Shown in pieces: positions 1-5,606 of a DNA stretch of 5,606 bases. The DNA comes from Phycisphaerales bacterium. GTDB taxonomy: Bacteria; Planctomycetota; Phycisphaerae; Tepidisphaerales; Tepidisphaeraceae. The first letter of the stretch is position 1; each line of letters opens with the position of its first letter. The translations under genes were made by a program, and so were the position numbers. The stretch covers positions 1 through 5,606 of the forward strand of contig JAQGHP010000624.1 in the NCBI GenBank assembly GCA_028288775.1. Reading direction: 5' to 3'. Below the pieces are notes generated by a model. That model made no database searches. It was not told the origin of the DNA and saw only the letters and a list, made by a program, of their open reading frames with translations.

Positions 1-3000
1 CCCTGACTGCGGGAAGCGGGCGCCGGCGTCCGAAAACGTCGCCGGACAGAAGATGCTCTGCGCCGCGTGCGGGACGCAATTTATTGTCCCCGATGCGACG
101 GCCGTGGGCGGGCCCGCGGAGCCGACCGGTGGCAGTGTAGGTGTGCCGGCCGTAGACGGGGCTCGTTCTGCGGATGCGGTGGGTTTTGAAATCCTGCCGT
201 TGGCTGGTGCCAGTGAACCGCGGATTGATGGGGCTCCTACCCCGGACGCCCCGGGCTTTGAAATTCTGCCTCTGGAGCGGCGGGGATTGGGTGTGACCGG
301 GTGGGTTGTCATCGGCCTGATCGTGGCGGCGCTGCCGATGATGGGGGCAATTTATGCTTATAACCAGTTCGAGCGGTCGGCCCTTGCGCAGCATCGGGTA
401 ACTGCTACCGCGCTGAAAGCCGATGCCGACAGGCTGCTCGAGGGGCGCATGTATCCCGAGGCGCAGGTAAAGTATCAGGAACTCGGCGAGTTCATCGCCC
501 TGCGCGCCCCCGACGACCCGTACCTGCGAACGCTCGCCGACGACGCTCAAGTCAGCCGGGACAAGGCTTCCGCGGCCATCCTGTCGGTGGCGGCGTCGCG
601 GGGAAGGCCCGCGCCGGTCGTGGCACTTTCCTTGCCGAAGTCTACGACTCGGCCGGCGGCGAAGGGCACCCAGGTCGCCTCCGCGAATGATTCGCGCTCA
701 GCGCCCGCACCGCCGATCACGCCCCAGGTGCCGAAGCCCGCGACGTTCGATGTTCCCGCGCCCAAGCCCGCCGTGCCGGCGCCCCCCGCCGTCGGTTCGC
801 GCCCGCCCATCCGCCCCGTCGCCGACCGGCGCGACGGACTCACGGACGAGCGCATCGGCCAGGCCATTCAGCTTGGCGTCAATCACCTCATCGGCCAGTT
901 CGACCGCACCACCTTCGAGCTGCACGGGAACAACGACAACCAACACGAGGGCGCGGATGCGCTGTGCGTCTACGCCCTCATGCAGTGCGGGGAAGCCGTC
1001 AATGACCCGCGCCTCAACCATCGCGGCCCCTTCATGGTCGGCATTCTCGAAGCCATGAAGAAGTTCCCGATGACCGGCCACTATGCCACGTATTCCCGCG
1101 GCATCCGTTCGACAGCCCTCGCCTTCGCCAACCGCCCCGAAGACCGGCCCGCCCTCAAGGGGGATGTCGCCTGGTTGCTGAGCACCCACGACCACGGCGC
1201 GTACTCCTACACCAAAGTCGCGCCCGGCGGAGGGTGGGACAACTCCAATTCGCAATACGGACTGCTGGGCGTCTGGTCCGGCGCGGAAGTCGAAATCGAA
1301 GTCCCCAACGTCTATTGGATGGACGTCGAAAAGCACTGGATGAATTGCGAGATGCCCGATGGCTCCTGGGGCTACGGTCGCGGCGGGCGCGGGGGCGAGG
1401 GGACGCTGACCATGACCTGTGCGGGAATCGCATCCATGTTCGTCTGCCATGACTGGCTCGACGCCCCCAAGTTCGGCGCGCTGGTCGGACGCGAACCATT
1501 CTCGCCGGGGTTGAAGAAGGGACTCGAGTGGCTCGAAACGGGCGACCATTCCGTGGAAGTCAACGGTCACTGGGGGTATGCGCTCTATGGCATCGAGCGC
1601 GTTGGCCTGGCCAGTGGGTTTAAGTTCTTCGGGAAGCACAACTGGTACCCGGAACTGTCCGCCCAGGTCCTGGCCAAACAGCGCCGCGATGGGTCGTGGG
1701 GCGACGACGTCGACACCGCCTACGCGCTGCTGTTCCTCTCCCGCGGCCGTCACCCCGTCCTCATGAACAAGCTGCGGTTCGAAAGCCCGGGCCAGGGACA
1801 CCCCGCCTACTGGGCCAACCGCCCGCGCGACGCCGCCAACCTCGCCAAGTACGCCACCAAGGAGATGGAACGCCCCATCAACTGGCAGGTCGTCCCCCTC
1901 TCGCGCGAATGGACGGACTGGGACGATTCCCCCATCCTATCCATCGCCAGCCACAAGCCGCCGACCTTCTCGGATGCGGATGTCGACAAAATCCGCAGCT
2001 TCGTCCAGGCCGGCGGAATGCTCTACGTTCAGGCGGACGGGGATTCCACCGTCATGCCGGGCTTCGCCCGCTCCCTCGCAACGCGGCTGTTCCCCGCCTA
2101 CGAAATGGAGGACGTGCCCAAAGGGCATCCGCTCTATTCATCGCTCTACAAGGTCCCGACCCACCCGCTGCTGCGGATGGTGACCAACGGCTCGCGCATC
2201 CTCATGCTCTTTTCGCAGTCCGATCTTTCCCGCCACTGGCAACTCCGCGAGCAGAAGACCGAGGCCGGCAAGCCGCTCTTCCAACTCGGCATCAACATGT
2301 TCGTCTACGCGACAGGCAAGCGCGATCTGCGCAATCGTCTGCAAACCAATTACATCGCGGCCATCACCGCGACGCCCACAACGACCGTGAAGATCGCCCG
2401 CGTCCGCTATGCGGGCAACTGGGACCCGGAGCCCTACGCCTGGACGCGCTTCGCCCGCCAGTTCCAAAAGCAGACCGGCTACGCACTGGACGTGCGGTCG
2501 GTAAGCATGCGCGAGTTAGACCCCAAGGTTTACCCCTTCGCCCACCTGACAGGCACCGCCCGCTACATCGCATCTTCCGACGAGGTGGCCGCGATCAAAA
2601 AGTACGTGGAAGGCGGCGGCGTGCTCCTTGCCGACCTCACCGGCGGCACCGGCGCGTTCGACGAATCTTTCCGCACCACCGTCCTCGCCTGCGCCTTTCC
2701 CGACCTCAACGCGAGGGTGATCCCCCAAACCAGCCCGCTCTTTCAGCCCGGCCCCCCGGGAATGGAAGACGAGAGCAAACCCCGCCTCCGCCCCTATGCC
2801 GTTGAAAAAGGCGGCGACGCCGCGACCGGTCTCAACGGCTTCGCCGCGGGTAAAGGCCATGTCCTGTTCACCAGCTTCGACATCACCTCGGGCCTGCTCA
2901 ACACAACGACGTGGGGCATCATCGGCTACGAGCCGACGGACGCGCAGCGGCTCATGAAGAACGCCATCCTCTGGACGATGGATGGGCAGAAGGATGAATG

Positions 3001-3001
3001 A
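1..3001 (+). CDS. Zinc-ribbon, membrane-anchored squalene-cyclase-like / tandem DUF4159 protein (5' partial)
   Basis: The frame is open from base 2 to the TGA at 2999-3001, giving 999 visible residues, numbered here from the first codon. Residues 2-28 look like the second part of a CPxCG zinc ribbon: PDCGK, then AGQK, then LCAACGTQF. Residues 3, 20 and 23 supply three cysteines, and base 1 (c) is compatible with the fourth just outside. The ATG at 53 therefore lies inside the domain and is not the start. A disordered Gly/Ala/Pro linker with a duplicated FEILPL motif follows, then one transmembrane helix (about 100-120), a TPR-like helical stretch (about 133-190) and a Pro-rich linker (about 234-275). 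Next is an alpha/alpha-toroid region (about 277-600) with two QW-like DGSWG motifs (453-457 and 563-567). Two DUF4159-type domains end the protein (about 606-780 and 793-996). Topology is probably zinc ribbon inside, large domains outside. DUF4159 resembles a class I glutamine-amidotransferase-like fold, but its function is unknown. No catalytic activity can be assigned. Confidence 0.85.
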   Translation, partial: PDCGKRAPASENVAGQKMLCAACGTQFIVPDATAVGGPAEPTGGSVGVPAVDGARSADAVGFEILPLAGASEPRIDGAPTPDAPGFEILPLERRGLGVTGWVVIGLIVAALPMMGAIYAYNQFERSALAQHRVTATALKADADRLLEGRMYPEAQVKYQELGEFIALRAPDDPYLRTLADDAQVSRDKASAAILSVAASRGRPAPVVALSLPKSTTRPAAKGTQVASANDSRSAPAPPITPQVPKPATFDVPAPKPAVPAPPAVGSRPPIRPVADRRDGLTDERIGQAIQLGVNHLIGQFDRTTFELHGNNDNQHEGADALCVYALMQCGEAVNDPRLNHRGPFMVGILEAMKKFPMTGHYATYSRGIRSTALAFANRPEDRPALKGDVAWLLSTHDHGAYSYTKVAPGGGWDNSNSQYGLLGVWSGAEVEIEVPNVYWMDVEKHWMNCEMPDGSWGYGRGGRGGEGTLTMTCAGIASMFVCHDWLDAPKFGALVGREPFSPGLKKGLEWLETGDHSVEVNGHWGYALYGIERVGLASGFKFFGKHNWYPELSAQVLAKQRRDGSWGDDVDTAYALLFLSRGRHPVLMNKLRFESPGQGHPAYWANRPRDAANLAKYATKEMERPINWQVVPLSREWTDWDDSPILSIASHKPPTFSDADVDKIRSFVQAGGMLYVQADGDSTVMPGFARSLATRLFPAYEMEDVPKGHPLYSSLYKVPTHPLLRMVTNGSRILMLFSQSDLSRHWQLREQKTEAGKPLFQLGINMFVYATGKRDLRNRLQTNYIAAITATPTTTVKIARVRYAGNWDPEPYAWTRFARQFQKQTGYALDVRSVSMRELDPKVYPFAHLTGTARYIASSDEVAAIKKYVEGGGVLLADLTGGTGAFDESFRTTVLACAFPDLNARVIPQTSPLFQPGPPGMEDESKPRLRPYAVEKGGDAATGLNGFAAGKGHVLFTSFDITSGLLNTTTWGIIGYEPTDAQRLMKNAILWTMDGQKDE
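155..277 (+). repeat. Tandem 72-bp (24-residue) repeat carrying FEILPL, inside the large gene
   Basis: Two in-frame copies start at 155 and 227, exactly 72 bp apart. The first 17 residues of each (DGARSADAVGFEILPLA and DGAPTPDAPGFEILPLE) match at 12 positions, while the rest of the unit is not conserved. The surrounding linker is low-complexity Gly/Ala/Pro and lies between the zinc ribbon and the membrane helix. It is therefore probably cytoplasmic, and the repeated hydrophobic-acidic motif could be a short docking peptide. That role is inference. Confidence 0.7.
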
Positions 3002-3033
3002 CGCATATTCTTCTTGCACCCGGGGCCGTGGCG

Positions 3034-3480
3034 TCATGAGGCTTTACGAGCAAATCCGTGCGGCCGCAGGAACAAATCGGTCGAAACTTTGAAATGTTCG
3101 GCCAGCTTTACAACGTGCGCCTTGGACAGTTCCCGCTCTCGGCGCAAGATGGCCGCTCCCAATTGGCGATTGCCCAGCAGTCTGCCCAGGTCCGAAGACG
3201 ACATCCGCGCCTGCCCCATCAAATACTCCAACGCGTCAACGCCGTCCCTAAACGGCGTCGCGACGGGAGAGTGTGCGTGTTCATAACGCTCGACAAGGTC
3301 GCTCAAAACGAGCAGGTAATCCGCTTGCCCGGGCGTCAGCCTGTCCTCGTCAATGATCCCCAGTTCGTCGATCAGTGTCAGGGCGTCCCTCAAGCTCCTC
3401 TTGTCTCTGATCGGGGCAAGAGGGAAGCGCCGAACAAGCTCGAGGTAGTCGGCCGCGACCTTGTATTTCGCGAACGCCAT
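3034..3480 (-). CDS. higA: HigA-type antitoxin, XRE-family helix-turn-helix protein
   Basis: This 148-residue protein should neutralise the HigB toxin encoded just upstream and, as in other HigBA systems, repress their shared promoter by DNA binding. Residues about 24-72 form the helical N-terminal part seen in HigA relatives (IRDKRSLRDALTLIDEL, then LTPGQADYL and LVERYEHAHSP), probably the toxin-contacting and dimer region. Residues about 83-138 form a Cro/C1-type helix-turn-helix: ALEYLMGQARMSSSDLGRLL, a likely recognition helix near 107-116, and LAEHFKVSTDLFL at the end. The ATG at 3480 follows the higB stop (TGA) after a single base, so translation is probably coupled. A weak GGAAAGGCAGG purine stretch inside the end of higB may serve as ribosome binding site. 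The gene ends 32 nt from the stop of the convergent large gene. Family assignment is firm; autoregulation is inferred. Confidence 0.9.
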   Translation of the reverse strand: MAFAKYKVAADYLELVRRFPLAPIRDKRSLRDALTLIDELGIIDEDRLTPGQADYLLVLSDLVERYEHAHSPVATPFRDGVDALEYLMGQARMSSSDLGRLLGNRQLGAAILRRERELSKAHVVKLAEHFKVSTDLFLRPHGFARKAS

Positions 3481-3481
3481 T

Positions 3482-3790
3482 TCAGTGCCTGCCTTTCCAA
3501 TCGCCCTTGCTGTATTGAGCGTGCGTCAGGAAGTCGCGCACGTAGATCATTCCCCATCGGTATTTAATGGCGACCACCAGTCGGTATTCGTTGCCGCTTA
3601 CGTTGAAGACGGTAACCGTATTCCCGCTGGCGATCTTGGCGGCGTCGGCATGTGGGAAAACTCTTCGCACGTCCTGAATGTTCTTCCAATCCGCCATCGT
3701 GGCCACTTCCGACCATTTCGAGAGCGCCGTGCGGGCCTGCGGAAACGCCTTCCCGAACCTCTGCAAGGCCGTCCGTTTGACGATCCGCAT
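3482..3790 (-). CDS. higB: HigB-family toxin, ribosome-dependent mRNA interferase
   Basis: The product is 102 residues, the usual size for the HigB toxin family (RelE-like fold), whose studied members cleave mRNA on translating ribosomes. The N-terminus MRIVKRTALQRFGKAFPQA matches the family's opening helix and supports the ATG at 3790. ADWKN (33-37) follows. The diagnostic C-terminal core runs from residue 62 to 98: FNVSGNEYRLVVAIKY, then GMIYVRDFLTHAQY, then KGDW. The usual THxEYD motif reads THAQYS here (89-94), a mild deviation. The toxin-first order is typical of higBA and opposite to most type II pairs. No ribosome binding site is visible before the start; a 17-bp inverted repeat touches the ATG instead. 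GC content is lower than in flanking genes, as is common for mobile toxin-antitoxin modules. The frame is intact, so activity is plausible but unproven. Confidence 0.9.
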   Translation of the reverse strand: MRIVKRTALQRFGKAFPQARTALSKWSEVATMADWKNIQDVRRVFPHADAAKIASGNTVTVFNVSGNEYRLVVAIKYRWGMIYVRDFLTHAQYSKGDWKGRH

Positions 3791-3807
3791 GAGTACATTT
3801 TGTATTC
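3791..3807 (-). promoter_or_regulatory. 17-bp inverted repeat next to higB: probable HigA operator
   Basis: The minus strand reads GAATACA-AAA-TGTACTC. Two 7-nt arms match at 6 of 7 positions around a 3-nt centre. The element ends at the base before the higB ATG and overlaps the candidate -10 box. Its place and symmetry fit a binding site for a dimeric helix-turn-helix antitoxin, but binding is inferred only. Confidence 0.55.
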
Positions 3808-3825
3808 GGACGGCTCGAAAGTCAA
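3798..3825 (-). promoter_or_regulatory. Candidate higBA promoter with possible leaderless start
   Basis: On the minus strand TTGACT (3825-3820) resembles a -35 box. It overlaps the TGA of the upstream ABC gene. TACAAA lies 15 nt downstream and CAAAAT 17 nt downstream; each matches 4 of 6 of the TATAAT consensus. With CAAAAT as -10, transcription would begin at or next to the A of the higB ATG, which would fit the absence of a Shine-Dalgarno sequence. The promoter would let higBA be expressed independently of the ABC gene. Confidence 0.4.
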
Positions 3826-4637
3826 CCCGCCGCCCGGTTCAGCTCGGCCAGATCAACCACCCGCGGCAACTGGCGGGAGATCATCGGGTCGTGGCTGACG
3901 AGCATCAGGCTGGCGTTGACTTCCGCGGTGAGCCGGCGAATCAGATCCAAACTCTGTTGCGCGCTCTTGGGGTCCAGGGAGCCCGTCGGCTCGTCCGCGA
4001 GCACGAGGCGGGGGCGGTTGGCGAGGGCGCGGGCGACGGCCACGCGCTGTTGCTGCCCGACGGAGAGCTTGCCGGGCCGGTAATGCAGGCGGTCGGTGAG
4101 GCCAACTTCCTTGAGCAGGTGTTTGGCCCACGCCGGGTCACTGGGGCGGCCGGTGAAGCTCATTCCCAGCAATACGTTTTCCAGGGCGGTGAAGCCGGGG
4201 AGCAGGTGGTGGGTCTGGAAGATGTAGCCGATGTTGCGCCCGCGGAAGATGTCGCGGGCGGCCTCGCTGAGCTGCGTGATATCGGTGATCCTGCCCGCCG
4301 CGAGCGTGGCCGCGGTGGTGCGATAGTCGAGGACCGCCGCGGCAGGCGCGGTCGCTCCGCCGACTGAGCTGACCGCGGCACTCTCCGATGCTTTCACAGA
4401 ACCATCCGGCACGGCAGCGGCGGATTCGCCCGAGAGATCGAACTGGATGCGCCCGCTGTCGGGCGTGAGGATTCCGGCGATCAGGTGCAGAAGCGTGGTT
4501 TTCCCCGTCCCGCTGCCCCCGATGAGGCCGACCTGCTCCCCGTCGCCGAGACGGAATTCCGCCACATCGATCACCGGCACCGCCGCCCCGTCTGGGGCGA
4601 CGAAGCGTTTTTTCAACTGAAATAGTTCGACGGACAT
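3822..4637 (-). CDS. LolD/MacB-like ABC transporter ATP-binding protein with an internal insert
   Basis: This 271-residue ATPase would power a cytoplasmic-membrane ABC transporter. All motifs are present in order: Walker A GGSGTGKT (40-47), Q-loop glutamine 141 in IGYIFQTHHLLPGFTALENV, signature LSVGQQQR (191-198), Walker B LVLADEP (211-217), D-loop SLD (220-222) and switch histidine 249 in VSHD. The stretch around the Q-loop and the GSLD sequence resemble the LolD/MacB/FtsE group, whose members work with FtsX-like permeases in lipoprotein release or efflux. Second signature glycine is Val, a tolerated variant. Walker A lysine to Q-loop is 95 residues, against roughly 45 usually, owing to an Ala/Ser/Val-rich insert at about 67-114. 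No permease is seen in the window, so the substrate is unknown. The ATG at 4637 matches the family start, but CCCCC precedes it rather than a purine-rich ribosome binding site. Confidence 0.9.
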   Translation of the reverse strand: MSVELFQLKKRFVAPDGAAVPVIDVAEFRLGDGEQVGLIGGSGTGKTTLLHLIAGILTPDSGRIQFDLSGESAAAVPDGSVKASESAAVSSVGGATAPAAAVLDYRTTAATLAAGRITDITQLSEAARDIFRGRNIGYIFQTHHLLPGFTALENVLLGMSFTGRPSDPAWAKHLLKEVGLTDRLHYRPGKLSVGQQQRVAVARALANRPRLVLADEPTGSLDPKSAQQSLDLIRRLTAEVNASLMLVSHDPMISRQLPRVVDLAELNRAAG

Positions 4638-4689
4638 GGGGGGAAAATACAGGCGTTGGTGCCCGAGTGCCAGTTGCGCGAGCGAAGGG

Positions 4690-4800
4690 CGTGAAACGTG
4701 GTGAGCGTGAAACGTGAAAACGTGAAACGTGAGAAGAGCGGCACCGGCGACGTCTTCTCACGTTTCACGTTTCAGCGTCACGTTTCACGTTTCACGTCTT
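4690..4800. repeat. Facing arrays of GTGAAAC heptamers forming a long imperfect inverted repeat
   Basis: The left arm (4690-4737) holds GTGAAAC at 4691, 4707 and 4722 and a one-base-longer variant at 4714. The right arm (4753-4800) holds the complement GTTTCAC at 4762, 4782 and 4789 and the variant GTTTCAG at 4769. The inner 20 bp pair perfectly (4718-4737 with 4753-4772) around a 15-nt GC-rich loop. An outer 10-bp pairing is also possible (4691-4700 with 4779-4788 or 4786-4795). The element fills the gap between the esterase and ABC genes, starting 5 nt after the esterase stop. No T-run follows the stem on either strand, so it is not a standard intrinsic terminator. It could be a REP/MITE-like repeat, or an mRNA 3'-end structure that separates expression of the two genes. 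Confidence 0.85.
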
Positions 4801-4805
4801 CAGGA

Positions 4806-5549
4806 TCATTTCTCCAGCTCATCCACCGTCGGGCCGATCGCTTCGGCCCAGATTTCGTAGCCTTTGAGGTTCGGGTGGAGCGAGTCGGGCATGATGGATT
4901 TGGGGAGGGTGCCGTCGGGTTCCAGGAACTTCTCGTTGATGTCCAGGAACTTCACGTGCTTGTCAGTTTCCGGCAGCTTCGCGAGGGCGTCGTTGACTTC
5001 CTTGATCTTGGGGCGGAAGCCGTCCGTCGCCTTTTCGCCTCTGGGGAAGACGGCCAGCAGAAAAACTTTCGCCTCGGGGAGTTTCTTCTCGACGTCCGCG
5101 ACGACGGCCTTGATGCCTTCGATGGTGTCCTTGGGCGACTGGCCGTTGCCCAGGTTGTTGGTGCCGATCATGATCTCGACGACCTTGGGGTGAATGTCGT
5201 CGAGTTCGCCGTGGTCGATGCGGTAGAGCAGGTGTTGCGTCTGGTCGCCGGAAATGCCGGTGTTATAGGGGTTGTACTTGCCGAAGGTCTTGAGAAAGAT
5301 CTCATGTTGCTTGCCGCCGCGCCAGCCATCCGTGATGGAGTCGCCGAGGAAGACGAGCTGGATTTCGCCTTTCTTTTTGAGCTCCGCCTTGTCCTTCGCG
5401 AATTCGACGAAGCGGTGTGGGTCTTTGATGGCGGGGACCACGCTCTTTGGCTTCTGATCCGCCGCGGCGTCCTCCGCCCGCGTGTGTCCCGCCCACGCAC
5501 TCACCGCCAGCGCACACATCAACACCCGACCGAAACGCGAAACCACCAT
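4806..5549 (-). CDS. Exported SGNH/GDSL-family hydrolase, PAF-acetylhydrolase-like esterase
   Basis: This 247-residue protein has a signal peptide: basic start (R5, R8), hydrophobic core about 9-21, and likely cleavage after A25 in HTRA-ED. It should act outside the cytoplasm. All SGNH blocks are present: block I FLGDSITDGW with nucleophile S71, block II NTGISGDQT with G101, block III IGTNN with N132, and block V DSLHP with D222 and H225. The complete set supports an active hydrolase, most likely an ester or acetyl-ester hydrolase. The RIDHGELD and LDINEKFLEPDG stretches and the block order resemble bacterial relatives of PAF-acetylhydrolase beta/gamma subunits, a group that includes carbohydrate esterases. 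The substrate cannot be read from sequence. The ATG at 5549 is preferred over an in-frame TTG at 5564 because GAGGAG lies 5 nt upstream of it and because MVVSRFGRVL gives a compact signal-peptide n-region. Confidence 0.9.
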   Translation of the reverse strand: MVVSRFGRVLMCALAVSAWAGHTRAEDAAADQKPKSVVPAIKDPHRFVEFAKDKAELKKKGEIQLVFLGDSITDGWRGGKQHEIFLKTFGKYNPYNTGISGDQTQHLLYRIDHGELDDIHPKVVEIMIGTNNLGNGQSPKDTIEGIKAVVADVEKKLPEAKVFLLAVFPRGEKATDGFRPKIKEVNDALAKLPETDKHVKFLDINEKFLEPDGTLPKSIMPDSLHPNLKGYEIWAEAIGPTVDELEK

Positions 5550-5554
5550 GACTT

Positions 5555-5560
5555 CTCCTC
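5555..5560 (-). promoter_or_regulatory. Ribosome binding site of the SGNH hydrolase gene
   Basis: The minus strand reads GAGGAG, then AAGTC (5 nt), then ATG at 5549. This is the only strong Shine-Dalgarno sequence in the window and it decides the start codon. An in-frame TTG at 5562-5564 lies immediately upstream of this site and has no comparable signal. Further upstream the leader to 5606 contains TATACC (5597-5592, minus strand), a possible but weak -10 box. Confidence 0.75.
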
Positions 5561-5606
5561 GCAATTTAGGGCCTCTCCCCCGCCGACAAGGTATACCGCG
5601 ACCGCG

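Noticed and set aside
277..1800. True terpene or squalene cyclase activity for the toroid region
   Set aside because: QW-like DGSWG motifs are present, but the acidic DxDD catalytic motif is not seen, and the domain is fused to DUF4159.
698..1801. Long open frame on the minus strand opposite the large gene
   Set aside because: It lies antisense to a well-supported coding frame. Its translation has no recognisable domain, and such frames are common opposite GC-rich genes.
1696..2805. Long plus-strand open frame in another phase of the large gene
   Set aside because: The product is an Arg/Pro/Gly-rich string typical of an out-of-frame GC-rich read. The real frame continues unbroken with DUF4159 similarity.
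3002..3033. Terminator between the converging large gene and higA
   Set aside because: The 32-nt gap contains CCCGGG-type symmetry only, with no stable stem plus T-run.
3678..4367. Plus-strand open frame opposite the ABC and higB genes
   Set aside because: It overlaps genes whose motifs are clear on the other strand and shows no domain of its own.
4718..4772. Rho-independent terminator
   Set aside because: The stem is strong, but no T-run follows it on either strand and the stem is not GC-rich at its base. A different 3'-end role remains possible.
4690..4800. CRISPR array
   Set aside because: Units are only 7-8 bp, largely contiguous, and inverted about a centre. There are no 25-40-bp repeats with unique spacers and no cas genes.
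4806..5564. TTG start at 5564 for the esterase
   Set aside because: The ATG at 5549 has a GAGGAG ribosome binding site at ideal distance, and that site lies between the two candidates.

Overview
The window looks like a piece of a GC-rich Planctomycetota chromosome. Hand counts give about 71-73% GC in stretches of the flanking genes. The main taxonomic pointer is the first gene, a zinc-ribbon / transmembrane / squalene-cyclase-like / DUF4159 protein of a kind I associate with planctomycetes. A secreted SGNH esterase of the PAF-acetylhydrolase-like type also fits. Assignment to phylum is an inference, not a proof.

Layout, left to right. (1) Positions 1-3001, plus strand: the 5'-truncated end of one large gene. 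Its reading frame is open to the left edge, and the first half of a zinc ribbon is encoded before the first ATG in the window, so the real start lies outside. (2) Positions 3034-3790, minus strand: a complete type II toxin-antitoxin pair, higB (toxin, transcribed first) and higA (antitoxin), separated by 1 nt. It is about 59% GC, clearly lower than its neighbours. A 17-bp inverted repeat sits directly against the higB start codon. (3) Positions 3822-4637, minus strand: a LolD-like ABC transporter ATPase with an unusual insert of about 50 residues. (4) Positions 4690-4800: a spacer filled by two facing arrays of a GTGAAAC heptamer that can form a long hairpin. (5) Positions 4806-5549, minus strand: an exported SGNH/GDSL hydrolase. 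(6) Positions 5550-5606: its ribosome binding site and leader.

The four minus-strand genes point the same way and converge on the large plus-strand gene. They do not form an obvious pathway. HigB and HigA work as a pair. The ABC ATPase needs a permease that is not present here. The esterase is a stand-alone exported enzyme. The large membrane protein probably belongs with genes left of the window. I see no clearly new multi-gene system. The points most worth following are the facing heptamer arrays, the probable operator with leaderless start at higB, the insert in the ABC ATPase, and the composite architecture of the large protein with its repeated FEILPL motif.
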